This document shows, piece by piece, positions 32,503 to 45,399 of a stretch of 64,000 bases of DNA. A program made the position numbers and the translations under genes. The DNA is from Isoetes taiwanensis. Lineage: Eukaryota > Streptophyta > Lycopodiopsida > Isoetales > Isoetaceae. Location: NCBI GenBank assembly GCA_021234155.1, contig JAJEKV010000004.1:24593662-24657661 (forward strand). Reading direction: 5' to 3'. Under the pieces are notes generated by a model. It had not been told where the DNA came from. It was given only the letters and a program-made list of their open reading frames with translations, and ran no database searches. Positions within the stretch are counted from its first letter, which is position 1, and each line of letters opens with the position of its first letter.

Positions 32503-34757
32503 TCACCGCAATCTTCCCCAACTTTTCCAAACACCAAATTCCAAGGGGAATTTGAGATCACCAATGCTGATATGGAGAAGAGGAGTGACACCTTGAGGGC
32601 GTGTGATATGGCCATTGGCCAACTTGATGTCATAAGGGGCACGGTACAATTGTTTGATGCCCAATTGCTTTCGGAGCTTATCAGTAATAAGATTGACGGC
32701 ACTACCACCATCAATTTGGACATGATTGACTTGCTGATTGCCCATCGTGGCGTGCACCGTGGGTGTTGAGGTCGCAACAGCTCCTACCAGAACCGTGGGA
32801 AGAGGTAACTGATCTTTAAGAGCCGGACAGAGTTTCAAAATAGTGGCCAGGCTCAAAGGAATCTTGATCTTGGCAAGTTCCTCTTGAAGTTCCAAGGGAA
32901 CATGAGAAAAGGGGTCCGCAGGGTCCAATTGAGCCGGAGTCTGAGGTAAAGAAGCAGAGACTTCTTTGAGAAGTTCCACCTCAGCAGCAATATTTGGATA
33001 TGGCTGAGAGCGAGCGCTGGTGGATGATGACGGCGCTGCCTGACGCTGCTGAGCTCGAGTGGTGGCGTGAACATTTGCCAAGGTTCTACCTTCCGCAGCC
33101 TGCATAAGTTTCAGAATACTTTGGCGTACTTTAGGCATGACGTGAGGCATGAGTTTGTCAAGATCAGGCGCGAAGTGAACTTTTTTATCATCTTCATGAG
33201 GGACGGTGTCCACAGCAAAAGCAGGTTGCGTCTCATGTGGAATGATGGTCAACGGGCGTGAAGCCCTTGTGTGACGTGAGACGAGACCAACCCAATTTGA
33301 TTGCTGGACAGGAGGGTTGAGAGCCTGATAAATCTCCTCTTGAGCTTGTTGATCCATAGGATTGGAGGTAGATGCAACTTGCTGTGGTCGATGTTGTTGA
33401 GGTGGCCGTGGTGGCTTTCGCAAAACAGGACGGGGGCCTTGTTTACCGTTGGCCACCCAGAGTTGATAAGCCGTGAGGCGTACTGAAGCGGGTTGATTCG
33501 AACCGGGAAGTTGGACTTGAACTTGAGGTAGTTGAGGACACGTCGTGGTGGTGTGACCCCATTCATGACAATGATAGCATTGAGCCTTTGAAGGATCAAA
33601 GGGAGGACGGTTGCCTTGTCCCCGTGGCTACTGAGATTGCTGTGTCTGTTGATACTGCTGCGGTTGTTGAGTTGGATATTCCTGAGGCTGATAGGGCTGT
33701 TGTTGTGGAGGCGTGGTCTGGACTTGAAAAACCATTTTGTTTCTGAAGGGTGTAGGATGAGAACGAGTGCATTCTTCCGTGGCGTGATTGCACATATTGC
33801 ACCTTTTGCAGTAAGGAGGTCCATTGGAGGAGTTGCATTCATTTGCCAAATGGCCTTGATATTTGCAAATATGACACCAGATCTGTGAGCGTTGTGGATT
33901 TGTTTGCTGAGGCTGAGCAGAAGTCTGGGGAACCATAACGGGGGGCATGAAAGGGAGTTCTGTGAGAGCAACGCCTCGAGAAGAGACATTGACCGAGTGA
34001 TTGGCCAATTCAATCGCCTGCTCCAGAGATTTTGAACGCAGGTATTCTGTCATGAGGCGAATGGCAGGAGGAAGACCCTGCAGGAACCAGACGAGGATCT
34101 GGCTTTGCGTGGGGTATTCCTGGAGTTTACTGACAAGAATGTGAAGACGATCCGCAAAGTCCCCGGGCGGACTCGCGGGCTCTTGTTGAAGGTCATTGAG
34201 TTGCTTGAGGAGTAACCGATCATCATCCGCGGGTGCCATAATGAGACGTAAAAGCTGTCTTCATTTCCGCCAACTTTGTTTCCAGTGACTTTTGTTGGCC
34301 ATTAACCACTGATGAGGGGCGCCTCTGAGCGTGGTCGAAAAGATATGAAACTTGAGTTGTGGCTGCGCATGACCATTCAGAATGGTCAAGGCTTCGAATT
34401 CCTCCATATGGGCTTGAGCACTCTGATCCAGAGGTTTGCCTTTAGTGTTGCCAAAAGTGGGATAAGTCAGTTTCAAATTATGAGCGGGAGGTGAAGACGG
34501 AACTTGCGTATAAACAGGCGGATTGGGTGGAGGATATGCAGAAGCATAGAGAGGTGGAACAAATTGGGCTGAGAGTCCGGGGTGGGACCGAAAAACGTGG
34601 TCCAAAGAAAAAGTCGATCCGTGGTGAAGGGCCTTGAGCCTTTTCATTAGGCTTAAGATCAGTGACCTGATACACAGGAAAAGCGTGCTGAAGAGATGGT
34701 GAATGCGGAAACTCATGAACATGGGAAGGGCCAAAGGATACTTGAGGATAGCCCATT
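32503..34757 (-). pseudogene. Gag (3' part) and aspartic protease of the outer Ty3 element
   Basis: The gag continues from the DNA transposon insertion with MGYPQVSFGPSHVHEF. It runs through a retrotransposon gag domain (LKFHIFSTTLRGAPHQWLM near 34280-34350) to two CX2CX4HX4C zinc knuckles, CHICKYQGHLANEC and CKRCNMCNHATEEC, at about 33750-33880. An in-frame TAG at 33628-33630 is followed in the same frame by a third knuckle, CYHCHEWGHTTTTC (about 33540-33585). A 317-codon frame (33456-32503) then reaches the protease active site QIDGGSAVNLIT near 32690-32730. There the usual D-T/S-G is D-G-G, as in several plant Ty3 lineages. Three knuckles are more than most plant Ty3 elements have. The nested copy has CAA at the TAG position, so the stop is probably a mutation. 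Confidence 0.88.
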
Positions 34758-34765
34758 CCAGCAGG
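34758..34765. repeat. 8-bp target duplication, left
   Basis: CCAGCAGG, identical to 59511-59518. Removing one copy and the transposon joins the gag frame as ...SSPPAG then MGYPQVSF..., which matches the nested copy's SSPGGGHGYPHVSF. Confidence 0.9.
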
Positions 34766-34785
34766 GTAGAAGCATGAAAGGGGTG
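34766..34785 (+). repeat. Left terminal inverted repeat of the DNA transposon
   Basis: GTAGAAGCATGAAAGGGGTG. The first 17 bases match the inverted right end at 59494-59510 except for one A/T difference. The first bases inside both ends are A/T-rich. Confidence 0.85.
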
Positions 34786-35280
34786 GCAAAAAAAGGGACA
34801 CTTTTATACATTTACAAATGCAAAATGTAAACAATATCCCTAATACCATATTTATTATATTATCATTAATTTTTAGAATGTCTTAATTGGTTTGGTGGGT
34901 TTCAAAATTCGAACGTAGGGAAATCCCGCTCGAGGTTTAGCTCCTCCCGCTCATTCCCCAAGACTTTGTACTTCCGCCATAGCCAAACAGAGCACATCTC
35001 TATCCCCAAAACTCAGACCTTCCTTGCCATAGCCGATAGAGCAAAACCCCGTGCCATTTTTGAAGCTTTTCTGAGGAGCATCATGAGCGGCAAAGAACAA
35101 GGACGCCCCCACTGAAATCACCAAGAAATAAGCCCTTGAAGCCCATGGCGAGGTCTCCTAAGCCCAAGCAATGAGGAAACCGAAGACTACCGTGGCGTAA
35201 AAGACCTCCATTGCAGCCCGAAGTTTGATAAGGTTAGCATTAAGCGCCTTTTAGAACCAATAACTTGATACTATTTACCT
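34786..35280 (+). other. Left subterminal region and probable first exon
   Basis: The 5' half contains TTTACAAATG and AAATGTAAAC words of the TTACAT type seen elsewhere in the element. A short plus-strand frame begins ATGAGCGGCAAAGAACAAGG at 35081. An exon-like stretch ends with AAG then GTTAGC, a plausible splice donor, at about 35235. Nothing is recognisable in the product. Confidence 0.3.
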
Positions 35281-36112
35281 GTGGCTTTTGCAAGTGGTCC
35301 AAGAAGTCCGGGTTCAAGCACCAAAGAAGTGAGAGGTTACCAAGACAACAGATCAAGCCAATTTGGATGCGTGGATTTTTATACAATCTATGAGCATGTT
35401 TTTAGCAGGAAAGACATTGCAAACCATCACATTCCTCTATACTTTGCTCGAGCTTATGCACTCCACTATAAAGGCATCAAAATTGATTGGGAAGAGGTGA
35501 AAGAGAGTGCCACTGTACATGCAAAGAAGGAACAAAAGGATTCTGATTTGACTGATGTTGTTACCTTGAGATCATCCAATGTAAAAACAACTAAGGTACA
35601 GGTCGGATTTGGGCAGCAGATAGATGCAATGAAGAAGTTGATTGAAAGAAGATCAATGGATGCTGCTACCTTGATGAGCAAAATGAAGGATATGAAAGAG
35701 AAAAGGAAAACATTAGAATCTGATTTATGCAAGTTAGAAGGTGAGAGAAATACCTTGAATAGGTTTGTGCAAAGCAAGGATGCACAGACAAGACTCGCTT
35801 AAACAAACCGATGACTTTACGCCGCTGTAGGCAGCCAACCGATTTACAAATGGCCTTGGCCTCCCACTTTGAAGAGGAAAAATCTAGTTTCATTGAAGAA
35901 ATGAATGGCTTAAAGATGCCAATTGAGAGTTTGACAAATGAATTGCATGCATTAGAGGTCTGCCATCCAAGAAATCAAAGGATTTGAGGCAAATGATGCT
36001 AGTGAGAGTAGAATAAAGGAAATGATATTATATGTAGAAAAATCTGATGTAATTTCCTTTGCATCCTACTCCTCTACTTGCATCGTAATCAAGGGCATTA
36101 ACTTCTGGCCAT

Positions 36113-36290
36113 GTGAATACATGTAGCAATTGCAATGAGTGCCTCGACTCTATAATTTCCGGGTTTTACCATGTTGTGGACATCCCTACTGTCTATTTTG
36201 TCTATCATACAAGGTTTCCACAACAAACCAGTGTATACATGAGTGTTTGTGGCCTGAAGATCTGCATCAAATCATGGGACTCTCTACTCA
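36113..36290 (+). pseudogene. RING-like zinc finger segment
   Basis: CSNCNECLD in one frame is followed, one frameshift later, by LPCCGHPYCLFCLSYKV and then QCIHEC. The middle has the C-x-H-x2-C-x2-C spacing of a RING finger, and the outer Cys pairs flank it at plausible distances. The frame change and the 3-residue spacing of the last pair mean this copy is broken or diverged. A RING would suggest a ubiquitin ligase or structural role. Confidence 0.5.
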
Positions 36291-37380
36291 ACAAGGTATT
36301 TTTAATTATGTTATCTTCACTAATTACATTTGTTTTACTATTCTCACAGAGCAACCTGCTTTGATTTGAACATGTGTGATTTTCATTACTATCTAGACAT
36401 CTAGTTGCTTGTTAGGTAAAAGTCCAAATTGGCATTCAGCTTTTACATGGATTTATCTTATGTTGTCCTTAAAGTAAATGTATTTGAAGGTCAGTGTAAT
36501 TTGATGTAACCCCATGAACACATTCATTTCATATTTTGTACATATCTTCTGTCATAAATACCTTATGAATTTGCTTGTTACATTTACATATAACATTAGG
36601 ATGCATATTATAATGCATATGAATGTACTTTCTAAGTTTCCACTTTACATTTGTGGATGATATTTTGCTTTCTTCTTTTTAGGTACATCTACCTTACATT
36701 TCTTGCATTTCTCAAATTTACTTACATTGCTTTTGATTGCATTTGATTCACAGTTGTCTTACATCTGTTTACAGTTAATGCTATGATTATGTATGTTTAC
36801 ATCATTGTTATGATTATCTCTAATTTACATTTCTCATTGTTTCTTATTGCATTTACTATCTCATTTGCAGATACTGGTAGCATCAAGAAACCCGGGTTAC
36901 AATGAGCGAGTGTAATGTAAACAACATATAGGATAAATGCGTATGACTTACGCTCATGCCAATCGCCATAATGCAGGTGTAAAGAGTATCTTTGCTGGAA
37001 AAGGGTTGAAGTTATCATTTTCAGAGGTCTCAAGAGCTGAAAAATCAACTAAAGATGACGCCATTTGTCTCTTGAGTCCATCCAAATCCATGTCATCTCT
37101 GAAAGCAACGTCGTATCACAATGAGAAGGCAGAAACATATTCAGGACAACATGAGGAGATGACAAAAACCATACTAGGTAAGTTCTTGTATTATAAGTTT
37201 GACTATAAGCTCCATTTGTATTTTAGATAAACTAATTGGGAAAATGTGTGATTGCAGGTGAGAGCATAACTCAAGCAGATATCCCAGATGTGGAAACCGA
37301 GTTGGCTTCATTGCAGAAAGAGCCCATCAGTGAGTGATCACATTCATTATCTTTTTTACCGTGTGATAATTTTTAAACTT

Positions 37381-37385
37381 GAGGT
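37381..37385. repeat. 5-bp target duplication of the nested Ty3 element, left
   Basis: GAGGT, repeated at 48468-48472. Five bases is the normal Ty3 duplication length. Confidence 0.9.
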
Positions 37386-37967
37386 TGTTTGGGGTCTGGG
37401 TTCGGGAACTCCTGGAAGACAGCCCTCTGTGAGGACCCGTGGATCTAACAGGAGAGTCCGGGGGACTATGTCACGCGGGATTTGCAAGAAGAGAAGAAAA
37501 AGAAGAAAACAGAACAAATGAGAGGAAGATGATAAGCTTCCTTGATATCAATGATGAGAATACATGAGCTCTCACAATAGAGAGAAAACTGAAAGGAGAC
37601 AAGACTCAAAACTCATCTAAAAAACTTATGTGCTAACTCTACTCATATATATAGTACAATGGCCTTGGGCCCAATATAGACACTCGACCGATCTCTGCGT
37701 GCGATTCCCCGAAGGAGGCCTGATTTGCAGAATGTTGGCGGTGCCTCTTGAAGTGCCTAGAATCACGCCGACGCCGACGCGGTGTGACGGGTCACACTTG
37801 TCCGAAGCGCGCTCTTGTTGATGTACCCACAGGCTTTGACAAGCGTGGTCCGCCGCTTGGTCTTCATGGAGCCTTGATGTCCGGACCCGTATCGACCGAG
37901 GATCCTTGAGCTTGACCTGGTCTGTCAGATGCATGAATAGTCCCTGCATCAGAGGCACAGACTAACA
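37386..37967 (-). repeat. 3' LTR of the nested Ty3 element
   Basis: It spans 582 bp. The 233 bp at 37453-37685 are identical to 47944-48176 in the other LTR; the rest differs by many small indels and C/T changes. The polypurine tract GGTGGGGGAG (minus strand) abuts it at 37968-37977. Confidence 0.93.
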
Positions 37968-38039
37968 CTCCCCCACCAAACGACACTTTCGTGAGTGAAG
38001 AAAAGGAGGAAGCGTTTTGAGGGCTGAAGCCATCTGTTC

Positions 38040-41000
38040 GAAAGTGATCCTCACGGAGTGAGGACGGGCACCATTATGGTAATCGGGCTTATGAGATCCC
38101 GGGCGTGATTGAAGAGCTTGAGGAGTGTTTTGGCCAAGGGCGGGATCGGCATCAATAAGAAAGCGAGAGTGTACCATGTCTTCAAGGGCGCGCGCGGCGC
38201 CTCAAGAAATGTACCGACATTCCATGAGGAGACAGGTCCGGCCAAAGGCAATCGACAATCGGCATTCGATTGCGTGTGAAAAATGGGACGCCGCCGATTT
38301 AAGGAGCTTAGCAAAATGCATTTGAGAGCAACAAAAATCCGCTTGAAGATGGACGGAAGGATCGTGAGGTGGAGGCATTCCGCAAGAAGGTGTCGAGACC
38401 ATGAAGCGCATCCGCGGCCGCTGCCAACCACGCCATTAGCAATGTAGATCCAATTGGTGGTGTTGTCCGTGAGTGGCACCTTCTTCCCAATGTGAGCGGG
38501 CGAACAAAACGTGGATCCCACCCCGAGATCCGTCCGAGATCCGAGGTGGTGTCCAGCCGCATGACCATCCATGACCTTGGTCCAAAAAGGAAGGCGCCAA
38601 TCAGAAGTCAGAACCCGGGCGTGGAGGTACGCCCGGGAAGCATAGGGAGAAGGAACCATGCCCGTGGGCGGGGTTGCCGAAAGCTGTCTCCCCAATTGAC
38701 CGACAAGATCCGGATCAAGAGCCCCGACACCAACGATCCCAAAGAGAAGCAGAGAGTCGAGAGTTGACAGAGGGCTATCCCATCCCGTGGGGACCGCCTT
38801 GCTATCCAACGAGCTTGTAAATCGATTGTAACCTACGAGGTGTCGCATATAAATTTGTGCATAGGGAAGATCCTGGATGTCCTAGATACTTCCCTCGATT
38901 TGTTGTAGCCGCGCTTTAGCCGAGAGATAAATGATTGGCAAGCTCGTGCATGTACTCTCGATGAAGAGTTTGGTCCGAAAGCAGATCCGCAAGATATGGA
39001 TTGTTATCCCGAAGCACCCATTGCACGACAGGTCACCCCGAAAAGTCGGGCGTGGCCCATTTCCAAAGTGTTCCCGTATCACCCGGATAGAAATCATGAA
39101 ATATGTAAGCCATGGGCTGAACCACTCAAGGTGATAAAGTCCGGATCGGCAATGCAAAGGTATGAGATCAAAGACGACAAGGGCACAAAGACAACCCTTT
39201 GTCTTCAATGGAGAGTTCGCCAACCAAGAAAATCAGCGACCGCCGTGGAATATCCACAGGCCATCGGCCGCATGCCACTGAAAGGAAGAGGTGGCGCCGA
39301 GCAACCACATAATCATGATAGCGAGGAGGGAACGGGAAGTCAACATGCATTCTCGCGGAAGAATGGCGCATGGGCGCCAAGTTTTGCTTGAGCCTCATCG
39401 CCAGATTGAATAGCTTGCCGCACCGTTGTTCGAGATCACGGATCCAGCTTGTCCCTTTCGAAAGCAAAGAAGGCGGATCGGTCACGGACCCGCTTCGAGA
39501 AGTGTTGACCGGAGGAAGATTTCCCGTATTGAGACGAAGCACGGCAATCTCCGCGGCCATCCAAGATCTTCGCTTCGCACCTCTCGTAGTTTCCATCTTG
39601 AAGAGAGGTGAGCCGAGAGGTCCGGTGGTAGAAAGTCCGAGTCAAGAAGGAGGCTTAATTTGAGCGCCCCGCTGAAAAAGATTTTGAACTTGAGTGCTGA
39701 AATTTTCACACACGCCGGAGTACAAGGCATTGAGTTTAGCAATATCCGCCCTTGGTACTCGTGAGAGCGGCTTTGGACTTGTTGTGCTCCAATAAAGTCC
39801 AATTTCTCGACCGAGCCGAGCCCCCGTTGATCTCGCGAAGTTGGCTGACTTGAGCTTGTGTACTTTTGAGATCCGCATGAGCCCGTAAGAGAGCTTCATG
39901 CTTGTCTTGAAGTTTGGCCTCCAAAGTTGCAACTTGGGCGCTTGCGTACTTGAAGGTCCCGGGTGTACCGCATCGAGGCCTCTAGTGCCCGTTGAACCCC
40001 GCTCCATAAGAGCCGCCTTGGGATTCTTGTAACTTGAGAGCGGCAGCTTTGAGCATCCTGGCCGATAATCGATACAACAACCGACGAGGGTGTGGTGGTG
40101 GTGGAGCTTGTTGTTGCCTGGTTTGGGATGTTTGGGAAAAATGGTGTGAAGTGGATGGTGTAGCGGAGGAGGAGACAGTGACATGGGTGTGACTGTGGAC
40201 ATGACCAGTGGAAGACGGGCGTGAAGTGCCAACTTGGTGAGTGATTGGAAGGAGCTAAAGTGGAATTATGAGAATTTGGGGTGTGGGAGGGAAGTAATGA
40301 CGATGAGAGCTTGAAAGTGGCCTCCCACGTAAACTTCAGAAATGGAAGTGGTACCCCGGCGGTCCATTTCTTGAGAAGACGATAGAACATCATTTGGGGC
40401 CAATCTATGTGGTGTTTGGAGTGTGTAGCAGTGAGGACCAGGTTATAGAAAGGCTTATTGATATGGGTGTTCTTGATAGAATACCCAAGGAATTTTCGCC
40501 ACAGAAATTTAACAAAGGTTTCGTGAGGCTTGTCGATATTGGTCAGACGATGGACATTGGCATGATAAGCGTGGTGCACCAAACTCGCGGACATCGAGAT
40601 CCCCAGATAGCGCACCATGATACACAAGGGGTGTGCAAGGAAATATGAAATACCTCAGAAATCAAATGTTGAGTCAACGAAATAGTGGTGCCATCGACCA
40701 CGCGGGTGTAGCCTTTATGGCCGTTAACGATATTGGCGATGAACCGCCTAACCGGGTCGATTTGGAGCCTAAGTTCCATTTGAGAGAATTCAGAAGCTGG
40801 TGTCGCTCAAATGACTTTTTATTTGGGCCAACAAGGGCTTCACCTGAAGTGGGCGCCAAGAAGGATACAGATGCAAAAAGGGCCGGATCCTTGGGAGCAA
40901 AGAGCTTGAAGTGTAGAAAATCTTGGGGCAGCCATGGGAATGATGTGCGTAAACGAAGAGGGATGCCAAAGGCGGAAGACGAAAAGTCGAAAGCACCTGA

Positions 41001-41150
41001 GGACAAAGGCGCAGAGGAAAACGAAAAGGTTTGTTTTAGGGCTATTAACCGAGGCTTAAGAGGTATGAAGAGTGCTAAACTGAAACTGCTGATGGTGCCA
41101 GTGTCAAAAGATGCCAAGAAGGGTATTGAGAGGCAAAAATTTGGCTAAGT
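38040..41150 (-). pseudogene. Extra ORF of the nested Ty3 element, broken
   Basis: Pieces at 38051-38848, 39168-39596, 39642-40232, 39896-40627 and 40674-41117 match the outer element's extra ORF. Shared phrases include LPFWTKVMDGHA, TNWIYIAN, FVKFLWRKFLGYSIKN and GTTISLTQHLISEVFHI. It has the same position after integrase and on the same strand. Frameshifts are frequent, mostly in GC-rich stretches. The gene's presence in two copies shows it belongs to the family rather than being a chance capture. Confidence 0.75.
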
Positions 41151-41434
41151 CCCAAAAACGTAAGGGAGAAGCAATGAACGGTGAGGATGAGACGGAAAGA
41201 AAGATCGGATGTGACAGATGGCAAAGGACACCCATTAATGTTCGACGGGCGTGAAAAGAAGGAATGGCATTCAATGCCGGCAACTCGAAGTGGGATATCA
41301 TTAAAAGGAATGTGTCGGTACCATGGCTAGATATGCTATGGAGAAAAGATTCTCATTTTAGAAACAAATTTTGCATGGCAAACACGCTGGCGATTTGTGT
41401 GATTGGTCCACGCCGACAAGGAGTTCCTCGGGGC

Positions 41435-41720
41435 TATATAAGACGAACCGAGAGGAACGAAGGCATCCGATGGCGCCGCGATGGCTGCCGGGGGCTTGAA
41501 CGAAGATCGCACGATGCCCACTAACCGCCGAGTGGATCACTTTCAAGATGAATTGTTCGATCTCTCGGCGCCGCCACAACCGGGCATTCGAATGGACGGC
41601 TGGGTGTGCCGGATGGCTGAACATCCCGACTAAGACCAACGGATGGAGGTGGTTCTCGCACCTTCGCCGATCCGAGCGTAACCTTTACCATCTCCTCGCA
41701 GATACTCTGCTCCCAACCCT
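41435..41720 (+). pseudogene. Antisense TATA box and broken Cys-rich ORF, nested copy
   Basis: GGGCTATATAAGACG at 41431-41445 is followed at 41481 by ATGGCTGCCGGGGGCTTGAA, homologous to the start at 28755. The reading frame is lost by small indels, although words such as GAATGGACGGCTGG and GATGGCTGAACATCCCGAC remain. This supports the outer copy's start choice. Confidence 0.5.
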
Positions 41721-41949
41721 GAGTAGGGGTTTTGCCTCTTAGGACGTAGAGTATATAGGCTCGAGCCCGCTTTTTGTATATAGGGCAAAGCCCATAGCGA
41801 AATAGCCGGGTCTGCGCCCACATTTTGTAAAAAATCTCCACTATAATATAATATACCGCCTTTCTAGTCACTTTCTGTGGTGTTTGCTTCTTGAACTGTC
41901 TCTGTGTGTTGATGTTCACTTTCAGGTGATGAAATGCTTTGAGACGAAA

Positions 41950-42960
41950 ACCATTAACCAATGTAGGTAATGGAGTGCCATCTAACTCAAATTTAGTTGG
42001 AAAACGCTTGGCCTAACCACTTGAACAATTTGATAAGGGCCAAGCCAACGAAACTTGAGTTTACCCGAAAAATTTTTGTACTGAATCATAAAGAAGAACC
42101 AAATCTCCTTCTTTGAATGTTTTTGTCTTCAAACGCTTGTCATGTAAAGATTTTTGCAACTCATTTGTCCATGAAGAACACGAATATAAGCATCCCTTCG
42201 GGTTCATCCAACTGCTCTAATTGATAGACCCGCTCTTTGAGTGCAAGGGTGGATTATGAGCAAAGAGCTGCTTGAAAACGGAGTGTTGGAAGGATGTATT
42301 CAAACGGCATGAGAGCTTCCCGACCATAAACCAATTTAAAAGGAGTGTGACCAGTAGCAATCTTGAAACAAGTATTGTAGGCCCAAAGAACAAGAGGGAA
42401 GTTTTGTCCGCCAATCAAGCGGGAAAGCGCCACAAATTTTCTTGAGAATGGTGACCGAGTTTTGTTGGTGCTTTCTCGCCAACCCATTGCCTTGAGGATA
42501 GTAAGGTGTGCTCTTGTGATGATGTATCGAGAGATAATCCGCCACCACTCCTTTGATAGTATGATTGATGAAATGAACACCACCTGGCCACCACCAGCCC
42601 GCGGGGCAGCCGAATCGCGTGATAATTTGTTGATAGAGGACTCTAGCCGCGCTTGCCGCAGTTGTTGTCCGGAAGTGCACAAGCTTCCGCCCATTTGGTG
42701 GCGTAGTCGCGAGAACCGTAATGTATCGCACGAAAGTGTGCCGCGCAGAGGATCTATAGGTCCCACAAAGTCCATTCCCCATTTGGTTGGGGAAGTGGGC
42801 GTGGCGATCGGGCGCCAAGGGAAGAGCGCCACGGGCCGGGCGCCCCACCACCGGGTAAGCGCCACACGCGCTTGGGCGCGGGCGTGAGCATCTTTGAAGA
42901 GCGTGGGCCAATAATACCCGGGCTAGAAGGATTTTGGCGCGCGCGGTGTCACCATGAAAA
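41950..42960 (-). pseudogene. Integrase of the nested Ty3 element
   Basis: Fragments show KWGMDFVGP (about 42765-42790), the HHKSTPYYPQGNGLA region (about 42470-42530) and FKLVYGREALMPFEYILPTLRF (about 42275-42340). The C-terminal part, LVLLYDS-like, lies at 42050-42100. The order equals the outer copy, with several frameshifts. Confidence 0.75.
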
Positions 42961-43229
42961 TGACCACCACCGAGCCCTTGATGAGCTTCTCGAACAATGT
43001 CCGAACTTCATGAGGTAGAACACAAATAATGGCCGAAGGATGGTGTCCTTACCCTTTTTGTAGAGATGTCCCAAGAACCATGGTGTAGTCACGGACCTCT
43101 CCTGAGAAAATTGATGGCGACCTGGATTGTCGCTAAGGTGAGAGAGAGCCGCCTCGCCTTTCCGGTGGAAGAGCACCCGTGAGGAGGTATCTCGCTGAAA
43201 ATCATGGAACCAATGTGGTGTTGCCGCGA

Positions 43230-44480
43230 CTAAAAAGAGCTGAAAGCATCGTGAAAGGCGCCCGAGACCCCGGGGCCATGGATCATCCGTGGATGCGAAA
43301 AGATAATCCGAACAACATGAGATTTGCCAGCCTTTATGAACGATTTCAAAAGGAGCAAATTTTGAGAAGAAGGACCCAACGAAAGCAATGCGGCCCGTGG
43401 GCGGGACTTGTTGATCAAATAGAGGAGTGCTTGGTGGTCCACAAAGAACTTGATTTGATCGCCCAAAAGGTAATGACGGAAGCGTTGGACACAGAAAATG
43501 AGACCCAAAGCTTCACGCCTGCGGGCGTAATAGTTGCGCCAGCCAGAAGAGTTTTCTACCGGGCGTAGCGATTTGGTTTGTCGGTTAATGCGCGATCATA
43601 TTCTTGAGAAAGAACAGCTCAATAGCAAACGCCGAGACATCGACATGAACGCGAAAGGGCTTGTCCCATTGAGGAGGAACAAGAACCGTGCCCGAAAGCA
43701 AAAGCTTCACCGTTGGAAGCAAAGCACCGGGAATTCCAAGCCCGTGGATTCACACCCGCGAGTTTATGAATGGGATCTGCAATGGCCGCCACCCGTGCAT
43801 GAAGGTGGAGTAATAATTGACCTTTCCCAGAAAGAGCGTGTCTCCTTGATATTGGCCGGTGCTTGAGCCTTGAGCACAATAATTAACCGATTTTGGCGGA
43901 TCGGTGGTGATTCCCCGCTTTCGACAACAACATGGCCTAACGTAACACCGTAAGTGACGCAAAAGGTGCATTTCTCGTGATTGAGACTAATGCCTGACTC
44001 ATCACATTTCTCGAAGACGAAGTTCCAATTTATCCAAATGGTCAGCCATGGAACCAGAGGCGAGAAGTCATCTTGAAAAATTTGCAAGAAGGGATTTTCC
44101 TTCATGAAATCATGAAAAACCGAGAGCATGATGCGCGCTGAAACGCTTGAAGGAGAGTTGGATAATCCAAAAGGAACCACCTTGTAGGCAAAAAAAAGTA
44201 CTTCCACCGGGTGGTGAAAGTGGTCTTGAGTTGATCGTAGTCTTTGATGGAGATCCGATTGTAGCCGTAAAACCATCCATAAAGGAGTACATCTCATGTC
44301 CAAACCACTTCTTCCGTAACTTGGTCCGTGAAGGGAAGTGGAAAATGATCACGCCCGCGGCCCCGATTGAGTTTCCGAGATAGTCCACACGCACGCCGAT
44401 CTTACCATTGTGCTTAAGGGCAATGACGATGGGGCTCACCCATTCGTAATGTTTGACCTCATAGATCAAACCTCGCAGCG
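43230..44480 (-). pseudogene. Reverse transcriptase and RNase H of the nested Ty3 element
   Basis: EWVSPIVIALKHNGKIGV (about 44400-44455), PFGLSNSPS (about 44155-44185) and IFQDDFS (about 44065-44090) mark the RT. QIKFFVDHQALLYLIN (about 43400-43460) marks RNase H. F-Q again precedes D-D, so this is a family trait. Many small indels break the frame. Confidence 0.8.
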
Positions 44481-45399
44481 AAGGAGTTTGTCAATTTCCG
44501 CCTTGACGCGATCCGCGGTAATTAGGGTTGAGCCTCGTACTCGCCGCTGCTACAATCGGGTCGCATCGATTTGGTAGGAATGGTGAGTTCCCCAAGCTTT
44601 TGTTGATTCCCAAGATCTTTGTAACTCCAGCTAAAAATGTGTTTGAATTTTTGAATGTACTTTGACGGCCCTCGCTACGATAAGGAGCCTAAGATTTGCG
44701 GCAATGCGAGCGACAGTTGATTGTGGCCAACGCCCACAATCTCGACTTCGAGTCCGAATATGGGGTATTACTTCATCATCCCGACAATGTGTGCGTGGAG
44801 GTTGGAGCATAACCGGATGCGGGCACTTTGCGTGGTGAAAAGAGAGGTTGCTCGGTTTCATCTAGCGTAGGTTGCTTCATGACAAATGTGTACATCAACA
44901 GAGTTGCGGGAGGTTCAAAGATCCGAAAAGTGATCAACGCGTTGGATTCGATTGCAAGGAGCCGGTAGGGTCAAGCAAGGCAGCCACGCCTGGTCGATCA
45001 AGAGTCATTTCTCCCCAAGGATCAAAGATATTCGGGGTAGGATGACAGAGGCATACTCGCAGTGGAGCCTCGAACTTGATAAATATTTTGAGCTTCTTCG
45101 AATCGTCGTCCGAGAGAGGGTTCCGCATTGTCAACGTAAATGATCCCGCCTGCTTGCAAGTCCATGGTGGCATTGAGATGACCATCGGTGATGACTAACC
45201 GGGTCCGCGGGCCCAAGAATGGATACTCTTTGCCCGGGCGAGAAAAGGTCCGCCTACCAAAGATTTCATAGTCACCGGATCTTCGCCAACTTTTCCAAAC
45301 TCCAAATTCCATGGGAAAGCGGAGATCACCAATGTTGATGTGAAGAATAGGTGTGACGCCTTGAGGTCTCCCCGATATGGCCATTAGCCAATTTGATGT

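Noticed and set aside
33628-33630. Programmed TAG readthrough between gag and pol
   Set aside because: The nested copy has CAA at this position and no recognised readthrough context follows; a mutation is simpler.
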